NCBI GenBank assembly: GCA_910576935.1
Contig: CAJTKG010000001.1
Location: 69,210-133,209, forward strand
DNA: 64,000 nucleotides
DNA from: an uncultured Muribaculaceae bacterium
GTDB lineage: Bacteria; Bacteroidota; Bacteroidia; Bacteroidales; Muribaculaceae
Reading direction: 5' to 3'
The number at the start of each line of letters is the position of its first letter. Within the stretch, counting starts at the first letter, position 1. Made by a program: the position numbers and the translations under genes. The notes beneath the pieces are model-generated. The model was not told the DNA's origin. It ran no database searches and saw nothing but the letters and a program-made list of their open reading frames with translations. Below, piece after piece: positions 27,574 through 36,978 of this stretch.

Positions 27574-28779
27574 CTATTCGAAGAGAACTTTATCTCCTGA
27601 TAATTCCACGAAAAACTCGCCCTTCTCGGTAGAGACTTTTATAATATCGTAATAAGGTATGCCGATTTCCACCAGTTTAAGGTTTTGAAAAGGGAAATCG
27701 CAATCGATATTCTCATAAAATTTTTTATGAAAGATTGTTTTATAACTCAGCCTGCGCATATCGGCATCTGACGCCATTACTTCATCAAGTCGTGATTCCG
27801 GAACCATCACGTTGAATCCCTTTTCGGGATTATCTGAAATGACAGCTTCAATGAACTTATTGTTCATTAGGTTTATTTCAATGGCATTGACCGAACACAC
27901 CTTTTTCAATTCCACTATCGCATCTCTTACGGTCATTTTGGCTGTCATGTTGTCTCCCATTGTTATTGGTTCCCACTGATCATGTGCGGGGCATCCCTTT
28001 TTCCATGATGAAAACTTATAGAGATTGGTAGTATTGGTGAGACCTTCATATCTCCACATTTTACCTTGCAACGTAGTAAACGGCAATGCCCCGTCGCTAT
28101 AGGAATCAAAGTGTATCACTTTCATTGCTTCTTGAGCCTGTACCGCACCAACGATAGAAGCACTGATAGGAGTAGTTGCTACCCGGCCTTGTGAAGTCTG
28201 CGAGCGTACCACATCGGCACAACCCGTTCGAAGCATAATGATATTAAATTCTTCTCTTGACAACCCGCATTCATAGCAGCTGATCCCCGGTGTATAAACT
28301 TTCACAACGCCGGTGAGATTCTCGATGCTCCCGTCAATCCATGTTTTATTGGCCCGCATTGCCATACGATTCAACTGATAACGTGCGAGACGGCTGTCAA
28401 GACAACCGATGATTACATCTACAGATTTATATAATGCGAGACCGACTTCCGAGAACAGATTACCGACAATCGGGGTCACTTTAATCTGAGGATTTATTTC
28501 CATAGCGCGCTCGGCTGCAACATTAGCCTTGAAGCGGTGAGCGTAGGCGTCTTCTTCTCTAAAAAGAACAGATCGTGTAAGATTACTTAGTTCAATTCTG
28601 TCAAAGTCGACGACAAAAATATGTCCGACTCCAAATAAAGCCAAGTCCTTTATTACTTCATTGCCGAGAGCGCCGGCTCCGGCAACCAGGACTCTGGCAT
28701 TGTTCACTTTTTCTTTCTTGAACCACGAAAGAAGAGTGAACACGCCTTCGCCCCATTCATATTTTATGTCTTTTGTCAT
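27574..28779 (-). CDS. E1-like ubiquitin-activating enzyme (ThiF fold)
   Basis: 401 aa, cytosolic. Adenylating domain (about 10-275): VLVAGAGALGNEV (nucleotide loop 34-39), VVDFDRIELSNLTRS (58-70, the D-x-D..SNL.R motif), GCLDSR (Asp 128, Mg/ATP), zinc site CYEC (168-171) paired with CPAH (263-266, one Cys replaced by His). Cys187 in RTGCADVV lies in the crossover-loop region and is the best candidate for the thioester Cys. Residues about 280-401 form an extra domain ending in LVEIGIPYYDIIKVSTEKGEFFVEL, possibly a ubiquitin-fold E2-recruiting domain as in eukaryotic E1s. It should adenylate the C-terminal Gly of the protein at 36979-37308 and pass it to the E2 at 36281-36955. It lies between tssG and envelope genes, so it is a core component, not cargo. 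Confidence 0.85.
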   Translation of the reverse strand: MTKDIKYEWGEGVFTLLSWFKKEKVNNARVLVAGAGALGNEVIKDLALFGVGHIFVVDFDRIELSNLTRSVLFREEDAYAHRFKANVAAERAMEINPQIKVTPIVGNLFSEVGLALYKSVDVIIGCLDSRLARYQLNRMAMRANKTWIDGSIENLTGVVKVYTPGISCYECGLSREEFNIIMLRTGCADVVRSQTSQGRVATTPISASIVGAVQAQEAMKVIHFDSYSDGALPFTTLQGKMWRYEGLTNTTNLYKFSSWKKGCPAHDQWEPITMGDNMTAKMTVRDAIVELKKVCSVNAIEINLMNNKFIEAVISDNPEKGFNVMVPESRLDEVMASDADMRRLSYKTIFHKKFYENIDCDFPFQNLKLVEIGIPYYDIIKVSTEKGEFFVELSGDKVLFE

Positions 28780-28791
28780 TTAACGTTCTTG

Positions 28792-29520
28792 TCAGAGGAC
28801 AATACCGATTTTAGCGCCGAGAAACATGCGACCGGCAACGCTCTTATACACATCATAATCTGAAGTTGTGCAGTTGATTTTGTATGTGCCATACACACCT
28901 ATGCGCATAATAGTAGGCCCAACAGGAATATTGCCGCCGAATTCTAATGATGGAGCCACAAGGAACCCCGTTTTTTTCACATCATCGACACGTTTGCCGG
29001 CAGCTGCATCCCATTTGGTCGCACTCATAGTTGTATATACGGTAGGGGTGATACCGAATAAGCCGTAAAGTGATGCGCACTGATGATTAAGCTTGCCAAG
29101 CTCGATCTGAAGAGGAATCCCGACCTCAAACATATTTCGCTTAGGAGCTGTCTCTCCAAAATTTGAATATCCGATAGCAAGTGATAAGCCGCCGTTAAAA
29201 TAGAGGTTGTTGCCGATATTTTGTTTCCAGACACCGTCAAGTCCGAATTCTTTCGAGGCATAACGATTGGCACCCACGTCTCCCGAGATCTGAACGGCAT
29301 GTTTCAACGGTTCCTCTTTAGTCGCCGATATAATGGTCGTATCCATCTTAAGTTCAAAAAACTCATAGAGATCGATATTGTCACGCAGGCGATATTTTAC
29401 GTCGCCGCGACCGTTGTAATCGACGATATACGGTCCTACGTTGAAGTTGTCAACGACTGTTTGTGCATTCCCGGTTATTACTCCGGCAATAACCGCACAT
29501 AGAAAAAAGAAATGTTTCAT
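28792..29520 (-). CDS. Small outer-membrane beta-barrel-like protein
   Basis: 242 aa with signal peptide (MKHFFFLCAVIAGVITGNA). The rest is a series of amphipathic strands with Gly/aromatic turns (NNLYFNGGLSLAIGYSNFG, FEVGIPLQIELGK, LYGLFGITPTVYTTM, FLVAPSLEFGGNIPVG), the look of a small 8-10 strand barrel. It lacks a terminal aromatic (ends GAKIGIVL). No family recognised. Located between the E1 gene and the VWA-RING-FHA gene. A role in the outer-membrane part of the machine is an inference from position. Confidence 0.55.
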   Translation of the reverse strand: MKHFFFLCAVIAGVITGNAQTVVDNFNVGPYIVDYNGRGDVKYRLRDNIDLYEFFELKMDTTIISATKEEPLKHAVQISGDVGANRYASKEFGLDGVWKQNIGNNLYFNGGLSLAIGYSNFGETAPKRNMFEVGIPLQIELGKLNHQCASLYGLFGITPTVYTTMSATKWDAAAGKRVDDVKKTGFLVAPSLEFGGNIPVGPTIMRIGVYGTYKINCTTSDYDVYKSVAGRMFLGAKIGIVL

Positions 29521-29550
29521 CTTGGTTAATTAAATAAATAATAGTTGAAT

Positions 29551-31941
29551 TTATGCTTCTTCATATTTGAATATCGTATCACCAATCTTGAATGTATCGC
29601 CATTTGTCAATACAACCGGTCTGTTAACCGGCAGTTCGGCGCGAGTATTATACAACACGCCGGTTGCCAATGGCTTGATAATCGGTAGAGACTTTTCATG
29701 GTCGATATATAACCGGGCGTGTTCTTTTGCGACCTTGTTGCTTTTCTCCCAGTTCATCTGTATTTCGCACTCTCCGGTCATGCCGACAGAGACTTTGTTG
29801 CCTCCACCGGTTGCATTCATCCATTTATGGATAGGAATACGTTGTCCGGCCTTTACTCCATTCTGAATCACAAGGAAATATTTTTCGGCAAGCATTCTCA
29901 CCGTAACAAGTGACGCGCCAAGACCACCGCCATAAATGATGAAATCAAGCAACATATTAAGCCATTCGTATTTCCCGCTTGTAAACTTGGTGAAGTATAG
30001 AACCAGAAACCCGATCACGGCAGAAACAATTCCCCCGAGCAATGCACTTTTCACCGGAATGGACGATTTGATTGTCAAGGCTAACGAAACGCTTATCGAG
30101 AAAAGTATATATGCAGGCAAAGAGCAATACCATGGTATATAAGTCTTACCGGTCCATGACAGAATCAGACAGAATAGATCGGCACCGATCGCAAATGCAA
30201 GCATGCCTATGACACCGGTCAATATCGAAAGACCGATTATCTTCAGCCAGATTCTCCAATTTTTGTTTCGTATGTCGTCTTTATACCTGAATACCACCGA
30301 TATAAAGAACCCCAGAAGCAAACCGATCATCAGGAAAGAAGATGTTCGCATAACGCAGTCTTGAATAAGTGACGCCTGTTCATCAGTCTCATTGAAAACC
30401 AGTCCGACTATAAATTTTGAAATGCCGGTGAAGCCGCCGCGCCCGCATACTTCATAAACAATCCAGCTGACAAGGCCGGCAACAACTCCGGCTATGGTCT
30501 GCGAACACTCTTTAAGTGAGCTTGGTTTGAAAAGCTCTTTCCATTCGATATGATCCTGTATGCCGGTTTTGCAATTTTGGCCAAACTCGGCACATTTATA
30601 CCCGTTCTCTTCCCAACAGTGCTTATGCATCCAATGATTACATTTCATGACAACCACTTGTCCGGGACGCAAATCCTGTTTACAGTAATGGCAGATTCTG
30701 CGCTGGACATTAGCCTCAGGTTGATACTGTTTATAATATTTTGATTTGAATGACAAAAACCTGATATATGGAACAATAATCTTCATTACCAGGAAGAAAA
30801 AACCGAATGTCAGAATTGTCACGAGTAGCGCCACAAGCAATTCCACAAAAACATTTGTCGGATTCTGTATCCGTTCGGGCCATGGACGTTCTGCCGATCC
30901 GATCGTGAACATGCCTTCGCCGATTACGGGTTTACCCCACTTGGCTTCATAGAGTACATTATCACTGTAACTCTTATCTTCAGGCACTTTGTATACTAAC
31001 TCATAATCATAGGCCGCATCTTCTATGATCGACGCAAAAGACGTCAGCACTTCACTCATGTTCGCCGATGATTTTACATCTCCTCTCAAATTATCGATTA
31101 TATTGTCACAGCTGTCTTTGGGATGAGTGATGACATCAAGTGTGGTCTCGATGTTGGTATCCGCGCCATCGGCGGTATAGTAGAATGCGTATACCTTTGG
31201 CAAAGACGACGAATATTGCTCCTGAAGATCATTCACCGAGAGGATTTCAAGAGTCTCGTCATCAGGCCGGAGGCTTCCTTCTGCGAAAACCATCAGGATA
31301 TTCTTTCCCGGATGATTTGCGGCGCGGGAACTTATAGCCGGATTTGAACGATAATCTGACGCTTGCACATCGGTCAGATCGGGTTGATTCAATGAAAATT
31401 CCGCGAGCTTTGAATAAACGCCGCTATAAAATTTCTTCCCTGTCGTTTTTGTCATAAAAGCCTTTTCAACCTCAGGAAAATTGTGTGTTGTGGCCTTGAC
31501 GCTGTTTGTGACTTCATCACCATAGAATGAAATATACACGCACGAATCAGGAGTGATTTCCAGAAATTGCCTGATGGCGGTCAGTATCTGCTGTTTGCCG
31601 TCATCGGGTATGCTTTGGTCAAGAAGGATTGAGAATGTGTTTTCCTTGGGAACACGAATGCCGGTATTCAGTCTCCGTATCCCCGCATTTGCTATATCTA
31701 TGCCGTTTTCTTGTAACTGAAAATATTTGCCAAAATCATCAGCGGTAATATCAGAAATACGTTTTCCGTCTTCGCCAAATATATTGAAGTAGATTTTGAT
31801 TGAGTCATTCCCGATTCCATAGTCATAGCTACGATCGCAGAATTGTAAGCGCGCAGGGCTTTTTGCCGATACATCGGCGCCGAGAAATATGAAAATTCCC
31901 AGCAGAAATAATGCTGATATCAGCGTTTTCGTCTTGTCCAT
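29551..31941 (-). CDS. VWA - RING-H2-like - multi-TM - FHA membrane protein (candidate E3)
   Basis: 796 aa. Signal peptide (1-26). Periplasmic VWA-like domain (about 45-320; TFSILLDQS is a degenerate MIDAS, FYSGVYSKL follows). Membrane helix 363-390. Cytosolic zinc finger: C417, C420, C434, H436, H439, C442, C450, C457. The first six ligands follow the RING-H2 spacing C-x2-C-x13-C-x-H-x2-H-x2-C; the last pair is spaced x6 instead of x2. Then about five to six membrane helices (481-690) and a C-terminal FHA domain (about 700-796: VAKEHARLYID, NTRAELPVN, NGDTFKIGDTIF). With E1, E2 and a ubiquitin-like protein in the same operon, a RING suggests E3 function at the inner membrane; FHA would bind phosphothreonine made by the two kinases. 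It overlaps the JAB gene by 22 bases. Confidence 0.75.
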   Translation of the reverse strand: MDKTKTLISALFLLGIFIFLGADVSAKSPARLQFCDRSYDYGIGNDSIKIYFNIFGEDGKRISDITADDFGKYFQLQENGIDIANAGIRRLNTGIRVPKENTFSILLDQSIPDDGKQQILTAIRQFLEITPDSCVYISFYGDEVTNSVKATTHNFPEVEKAFMTKTTGKKFYSGVYSKLAEFSLNQPDLTDVQASDYRSNPAISSRAANHPGKNILMVFAEGSLRPDDETLEILSVNDLQEQYSSSLPKVYAFYYTADGADTNIETTLDVITHPKDSCDNIIDNLRGDVKSSANMSEVLTSFASIIEDAAYDYELVYKVPEDKSYSDNVLYEAKWGKPVIGEGMFTIGSAERPWPERIQNPTNVFVELLVALLVTILTFGFFFLVMKIIVPYIRFLSFKSKYYKQYQPEANVQRRICHYCKQDLRPGQVVVMKCNHWMHKHCWEENGYKCAEFGQNCKTGIQDHIEWKELFKPSSLKECSQTIAGVVAGLVSWIVYEVCGRGGFTGISKFIVGLVFNETDEQASLIQDCVMRTSSFLMIGLLLGFFISVVFRYKDDIRNKNWRIWLKIIGLSILTGVIGMLAFAIGADLFCLILSWTGKTYIPWYCSLPAYILFSISVSLALTIKSSIPVKSALLGGIVSAVIGFLVLYFTKFTSGKYEWLNMLLDFIIYGGGLGASLVTVRMLAEKYFLVIQNGVKAGQRIPIHKWMNATGGGNKVSVGMTGECEIQMNWEKSNKVAKEHARLYIDHEKSLPIIKPLATGVLYNTRAELPVNRPVVLTNGDTFKIGDTIFKYEEA

Positions 31942-34028
31942 ATTTTAAGGTCGTCAATATTTACATCTCCATAGAATCGTTCGTCGGTAAGCAACACTCC
32001 GTTAATAACCGGTATTGTAGTAAGAGACAGCTGTTTTGAGGAATATACCATCACGAACGATAAATTACCGCTCTCATGAGATACGAGTCGCTGTATTGTA
32101 GGCAGACTCATGTGTACTTCATTTATAAGGCACCCGATCACGCCCGTCTTGGGCTTCTCGGAAGCTTTTGTTATGCCTGATACAATGAATTCGACCCCCG
32201 CCTTTCCATCAATTGTAGTTCCTATTACCCAGCCTACAATACCGGTCGCCGGATCTATTATGATCTGCGTAAGATCTATAATCGAACTATTGTTCATTTC
32301 GACTCCATTACAGGCAGGCATTTTAAGGCAGGCATTCCTAAGCACATTGAAGCAGTTATCGGGCGAAAATGACTGCCGCTCGCTTTGTAAAGCCCATTTA
32401 TACATTTCTTCAAGAGAGTACATCTTTGTAATATCTCCTTTTGAATTCATGGAGCCGTCCCGACGGAAAGTAAAGATTCCGGTTTCTTGATCCGAGGTCA
32501 ATATGTCAACAACAAAAGCTATAAGAAAATTGGGGTGCTGTGAGTGCTTGAGTTGCATCTGAACATTATCGTCCGAATTGCTGAAAAATACGCCCAGACC
32601 CGGGTGTGAATGAATCCAGCAGACAAGATCATACTGGAGGTTTGTATCTCTTCTAAGTTTGCGCAGCTTCTCGGCGACACGCAGTTTTATCTTGCCTCCA
32701 AAGTTGAGTTCATATTCTTTAAATACGGCATCATCACCGGGAAAAACCACTTCCTCCAAAGAAATGTCATATGTATTGTCCGACTCATTGTGTACCCATC
32801 GGCCTAACACCATGCAACCGTCTTCCTTGGGTTTGTCGGTGTTGCGCAGGTCGTCTGCATAGAGATTATATACTTCTTTGATGCAGCTGTTTTTTATATA
32901 GATCTTCTTTACCGCTGAATCGGGCGTGAAATCAAATGTATTGATAACCATATATGCCGGATTGTCAACCACGTCGTCAATACATTGTTTTTTTAGAATT
33001 GATGTCGTTCGACGGCGGACAACAATCGCCGGACTGTTTTCGCCATCTGCCTGTTGAGCAGCCTTTGTAGAAGAAGCGGTCGCTCCTGATATTTTTTTCT
33101 TCCTGCTTTTTTTTCGCACAGTTACAACTGTCAATATCAGAACAAGAAGGATAATTGTTCCTACTATACCATAGTTGATTATATTTTCTTTTGAGCCGGG
33201 TAGCGATGACCCGTCGGTATCCTCTATTTTTGTAACAAGACCGTAAAGCTTGTCATATGCATTTTCTCTTGACGTCAATCGGCTTGTTAAAGCATCGACA
33301 ATCAATGAGACGGTTGACGCCTGATTGGCATCGTCGATTTTTGCGGCGGTTACCAGATTTTTTGCCATGCGTGGAATGTCGGCTTTCTTTTGATCCAGCT
33401 CTAACTTCGACTGCTCAAGTATCTGATTTATATCATGATCTATTATAAACTGATGTTTATTAGCCGATGCTTCCAATCCGGTATAAAGAATATCGATTTT
33501 CTTTACATATAGGTTGATGGCATCTTGACTAAAGAATGGGTCGTTATTGAGCTGACTGACAAAATTGAAGTTGTCTGCCACCGCCTTGACTTTTCTTCTC
33601 AATACGATGTCATCTGCCGGAATTGCCGTTATTTTTTTATCATCATCATTTTCCGCTTCGATAACGTCATGCGAGTCTTCCTCCGACTCGGGTTCGATTT
33701 CTTTAACGACCTCTTCGACCGGCAGGGGCTCCCATAACGTAGCGCCGTTCTTCGACGGATAGGAAAAGCTCACACGGCCTTTTGTATAGCGATTTGGTTG
33801 TGCACTTGAATTTGCATTGACGGTTATCATTTCGTTATTAATGTACAGGTGGATTTTAAGGTCTGACTTATTCCAGACATTTATCACCTTAATGCCACCG
33901 TCAACCGTCGGTTCATATTCGATTTTCACTTTACCGCTTGAAGCGGTTTCGGCACTGGCGGCCATGGCAAAAAACGCAATAATAACCGCGATAATGCAAT
34001 GACGGTATTTTGCTGAATTTATAATCAT
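31920..34028 (-). CDS. Membrane-anchored JAMM/JAB isopeptidase
   Basis: 702 aa. Signal peptide (1-26), periplasmic beta domain (about 30-100), acidic linker, helical region (about 140-265), membrane helix 286-304, basic stop-transfer (KKSRKKK), then a cytosolic JAB domain (about 365-520) with WIHSHPGLGVFFSNSDD: H473, H475, S483, D486 fit H-x-H-x7-S-x2-D exactly, and E402 in EDGCMVLG is the likely catalytic Glu. JAMM enzymes are zinc isopeptidases that process or remove ubiquitin-like proteins. The last part (about 545-702) is a second alpha/beta domain, not recognised. It would act on conjugates of the 36979-37308 protein at the cytosolic face of the membrane. Coupled by ATGA to the next upstream gene. 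Confidence 0.85.
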   Translation of the reverse strand: MIINSAKYRHCIIAVIIAFFAMAASAETASSGKVKIEYEPTVDGGIKVINVWNKSDLKIHLYINNEMITVNANSSAQPNRYTKGRVSFSYPSKNGATLWEPLPVEEVVKEIEPESEEDSHDVIEAENDDDKKITAIPADDIVLRRKVKAVADNFNFVSQLNNDPFFSQDAINLYVKKIDILYTGLEASANKHQFIIDHDINQILEQSKLELDQKKADIPRMAKNLVTAAKIDDANQASTVSLIVDALTSRLTSRENAYDKLYGLVTKIEDTDGSSLPGSKENIINYGIVGTIILLVLILTVVTVRKKSRKKKISGATASSTKAAQQADGENSPAIVVRRRTTSILKKQCIDDVVDNPAYMVINTFDFTPDSAVKKIYIKNSCIKEVYNLYADDLRNTDKPKEDGCMVLGRWVHNESDNTYDISLEEVVFPGDDAVFKEYELNFGGKIKLRVAEKLRKLRRDTNLQYDLVCWIHSHPGLGVFFSNSDDNVQMQLKHSQHPNFLIAFVVDILTSDQETGIFTFRRDGSMNSKGDITKMYSLEEMYKWALQSERQSFSPDNCFNVLRNACLKMPACNGVEMNNSSIIDLTQIIIDPATGIVGWVIGTTIDGKAGVEFIVSGITKASEKPKTGVIGCLINEVHMSLPTIQRLVSHESGNLSFVMVYSSKQLSLTTIPVINGVLLTDERFYGDVNIDDLKIWTRRKR

Positions 34029-35224
34029 ATCGATTTTATGTTTGAATTTGTTTTGGGTTTTGACGAGCCTTTAATTGACTCTCGCAACTTGCTTTTACCC
34101 TTATTGGCCATCTGATGTGCTTTATTGCGTACTATTTCGCGAGAACGCCTGCCGGCTTCGTTTTGCGCCTGTCTTGTCAGAGATTCCTGCATCTGCATAA
34201 TGCTCTTTTGATTGTTGACATCTCGGATATGTTTGAATACGGCATTGCCGATAAAACCTACAACAGCAAGCAGAACACCTCCTATTATCATCAGGAAAGT
34301 TCGTTTCTGTTGTTTCTCTTCCCGCATGCGGGCTTCCTCTTCAGCGGCTTTCTGCCGTTTCTCTTCTTCCTGCAGTTGTTGGGCCTGTAACGCCTGTTGT
34401 TGGGCCTGTGCCGACAATGACGCCTGTCTCTGTGCCTCTTTAAGATCTTTTTCTTTCTGATTGAGATCTATAAAAAGTGTGTTTATCTTTTCGATCACAG
34501 CATCATCATTGATTCGATCTTTCAGCGCGCGTAGACTTTGAATTTCCAATGTAAGTGTCTGGGAGAACGGCAGCTCTGTTTCGGATTCAAGGAGCTGTCT
34601 GATTAATCCGATGCTGCTCAAGGCCTTTGTCACATCATCATTGTCGGCTTCAAGTTCTTCATCTGATCTGACAGCTATTTTTTCAATCTCCGAGCCGGGG
34701 CGCGTAACCTGCTGACCGCGTGGTGCGACACCACCTATTGATATGTTTAAAGTCTGAGAACTGCTGTTTATGATACGATATGTCCTCTTCTTCTCGTATA
34801 AAACTATATATACAGGGAACTTAACGATTTGTGCGCCATTGCCGCTTTTTACAAACACGATTGGAGCGGATTCACCCAATATATAATATCCTTCATCCGA
34901 TTTATCATGTGATAATCCTGAAGGAACCATAAATGCCGACGGCGTGATGCCATTCCATTTTACATTCCCGTAATTGCCTACTTGGTCGAAAATCACGATT
35001 TTTAACTTTGTAAGATCGCCCTTACACTCCTCCAAAAGCTTCTCCGACGGAATGACTCGAGATGTGCCGAAAATATTCACAGATATCCGCTCGCCTTCAG
35101 TCGCAAGGCCATATGATAAAATAATTTTATCACCTTGCCGGGTGTAGAGCGTATCTTTTACCTCCTTTGAAAAGGCAGCCAAAGAGGTAGATATTAGAAT
35201 GGCACAGGCTATAAAGCGATGCAT
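34025..35224 (-). CDS. Bitopic coiled-coil membrane protein, T6SS-linked
   Basis: 399 aa. Signal peptide (1-19), periplasmic beta-rich domain (about 20-170), helical region, a long Gln/Glu/Ala coiled coil (about 253-308), one membrane helix (309-328, FLMIIGGVLLAVVGFIGNAV), and a strongly basic cytosolic tail to 399. The N-out/C-in layout matches that of the JAB and VWA-RING-FHA proteins. A coiled-coil periplasmic stalk with a membrane anchor is what a replacement for TssM/TssL would need, but that is my inference; no homology to TssL, TssM or TssN-R is seen. Coupled by overlap to the JAB gene. Confidence 0.6.
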   Translation of the reverse strand: MHRFIACAILISTSLAAFSKEVKDTLYTRQGDKIILSYGLATEGERISVNIFGTSRVIPSEKLLEECKGDLTKLKIVIFDQVGNYGNVKWNGITPSAFMVPSGLSHDKSDEGYYILGESAPIVFVKSGNGAQIVKFPVYIVLYEKKRTYRIINSSSQTLNISIGGVAPRGQQVTRPGSEIEKIAVRSDEELEADNDDVTKALSSIGLIRQLLESETELPFSQTLTLEIQSLRALKDRINDDAVIEKINTLFIDLNQKEKDLKEAQRQASLSAQAQQQALQAQQLQEEEKRQKAAEEEARMREEKQQKRTFLMIIGGVLLAVVGFIGNAVFKHIRDVNNQKSIMQMQESLTRQAQNEAGRRSREIVRNKAHQMANKGKSKLRESIKGSSKPKTNSNIKSI

Positions 35225-35225
35225 C

Positions 35226-36284
35226 TTACTTTATAATTCTGTTGTAGAATCGTGATATTTTCTCGGTATAAAAGCTGTCCTTTTTGCGTTTTGTCGAATT
35301 CCGGTAGCAATTATACAGCGAACCGGCCTTTTTTTCTGCCGCGTCTTTGGTTATTTTGCCGGCACGAAGCTGCTGATATAGGTCGTCAAGTTGATGATAG
35401 ACCTGTTGTGCGCTTAATGAACAATAGTGGCATGAATGACCCGGTTTCACCACCTTGTCACGTCCGCAATCTTTATTGTAATCATTAAGATCGATTTCAT
35501 TCAAGCGCTGAAGCAGTTTATCGTATGCTTTATATGGTTCATCGACTGACGTCCATCCTAAATCGTGAATAATATCCGATACCATCCCGATCAGGCTGTC
35601 TTTCTCCATCTGATATGGTTTTTGCTGGAGAGCGAGTGAAGGTTTATGTCTTATATTCGGGCAAAACGATACTTTTTTTAACGAATCAATGAATCCGTCA
35701 ACGGCTTGCTTTGTTTTTACATAAGTCGGATCATCCTCGCTCCATGCTTTTACAGCGATATTGAATGCAAGTATATCTTCTCCTAAGATTTTGTATTTGA
35801 TACTATTCTTGCCCGATTTTTGCAAGTCCTTAGGCTTGAATTTAGCATGATAAAAAGGCAGAATGACCGCATTTGTTGTCGACGCGTCAATTGTAAACAA
35901 TGTGGTGGTTTCAGCCGGCGTGATTGACTCGAAATAATTTGCGATCTCTTTACTGCCGGTTACCCTCCGATAACCTTTCTGCCCCGGATAAGTCTTTTCA
36001 AATTCAAATTTTGGCTTATGCTTCTTTAAGGTTTTCTCATCCTGACTATATTTGAAAAGAAGAAGAGCGTGATCGGGTGTTGTGTTTTCAACAGTTATCT
36101 TTACGCGGTCTTTATACGAATATTTTGTTGTATCCACTTCAAATATGACTCTTGCATAGCCCAGTTCGAAAGCCTGTCGATAGCTGTTTCCTTTTTCAAG
36201 ATTGACAGTATGCTCCTGGTTTGCCCAAGCAGAAAGGCAAAGGCCTGAAAAAAGGCATATCAAAGAAAATAATCGTTTAATCAT
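35226..36284 (-). CDS. Secreted Cys-containing helical protein, T6SS-linked
   Basis: 352 aa. Signal peptide with cleavage near SAWA/NQ. N-terminal half (about 25-170) looks like one or two beta-sandwich domains; the C-terminal half is helical. Cysteines cluster in FCPN, DCGRDKVVKPGHSCHYCS and YNCYRN; CHYC might bind a metal or form a disulfide. The same four letters occur in the RING of 29551-31941, probably by chance. No enzyme motif. ATGA overlap with the E2 gene and one base from the coiled-coil gene place it in the same translational block. Function unknown; periplasmic part of the machine is the best guess. Confidence 0.55.
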   Translation of the reverse strand: MIKRLFSLICLFSGLCLSAWANQEHTVNLEKGNSYRQAFELGYARVIFEVDTTKYSYKDRVKITVENTTPDHALLLFKYSQDEKTLKKHKPKFEFEKTYPGQKGYRRVTGSKEIANYFESITPAETTTLFTIDASTTNAVILPFYHAKFKPKDLQKSGKNSIKYKILGEDILAFNIAVKAWSEDDPTYVKTKQAVDGFIDSLKKVSFCPNIRHKPSLALQQKPYQMEKDSLIGMVSDIIHDLGWTSVDEPYKAYDKLLQRLNEIDLNDYNKDCGRDKVVKPGHSCHYCSLSAQQVYHQLDDLYQQLRAGKITKDAAEKKAGSLYNCYRNSTKRKKDSFYTEKISRFYNRIIK

Positions 36285-36955
36285 ATCTTTCGGGCTATAA
36301 TTTTTGAAACGGTTTTTGCGGTTTTACCATCTTCTTTGTTTTCGGTCGGTTTTGTCGGCTTTTCAGATTCACTTTCAGACATATCCTGACCGAAACGGAC
36401 CCATCCGTTCGGTTCGCCCTCTTCCCGCACCCATTCGGCGACATTCTGGTCCTCGGGATAAGGGTAGGTGTTCTGTGCATGATACAACTGATATTTAAGA
36501 TATCGTTCAACCCTGAGAACCAGATCTTTTAATGACGCCAAAACGCCCATTTCCTTGATTGTCAGACATACATGGCCTTTGAAACTTCCCGAATATCGGA
36601 TATTGGGATGCCATATGTCACTTCGGAAGGTGAAGATAGGGTTTCCATCTGCTGAAGGATAGTTGTTGGGGAGAACTATACTCATTTTGTGGAGATAGCC
36701 GAAAATCGGTTCTCTCGGTACAGCCGTGTCTTTTACGCCGACGATAGATTTGACACGATACCATATCTCATATTCTGTCGGCAGCCCCATAACATTCTTT
36801 CTTCTGATAATATACGACAGCGAAGGTTTTCGAGGGTTTTCGGCAGCAGCTTTACGCTTGGCACAAAGCGAATCGAGCTCTTTCCATTCCTTCCAGAGTC
36901 GGGCATCGCGACCCGACAACTCTTTCTGATTGAAATTATTTATTGCCTCATTCAT
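36281..36955 (-). CDS. E2-like ubiquitin-conjugating enzyme (UBC fold)
   Basis: 224 aa, no signal peptide. It has the UBC layout in order: N-terminal helix, strands, FGYLHKMSIVLPNNYPSADGNPIFTF (the 'YP..P.i.F' strand), HPN at 116-118, and the probable active-site Cys130 in GHVCLTI, followed by the helix LKDLVLRVERYLKY and the PEDQNVAEWV tail helix. Spacing from HPN to Cys (12 residues) is near the eukaryotic value. The last 40 residues are a charged tail absent from minimal E2s. It should receive the ubiquitin-like protein from the E1 at 27574-28779 as a thioester. It is directly downstream of the ubiquitin-like gene. Confidence 0.88.
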   Translation of the reverse strand: MNEAINNFNQKELSGRDARLWKEWKELDSLCAKRKAAAENPRKPSLSYIIRRKNVMGLPTEYEIWYRVKSIVGVKDTAVPREPIFGYLHKMSIVLPNNYPSADGNPIFTFRSDIWHPNIRYSGSFKGHVCLTIKEMGVLASLKDLVLRVERYLKYQLYHAQNTYPYPEDQNVAEWVREEGEPNGWVRFGQDMSESESEKPTKPTENKEDGKTAKTVSKIIARKI

Positions 36956-36978
36956 TTGAATTGAGTTTATACAGACCG

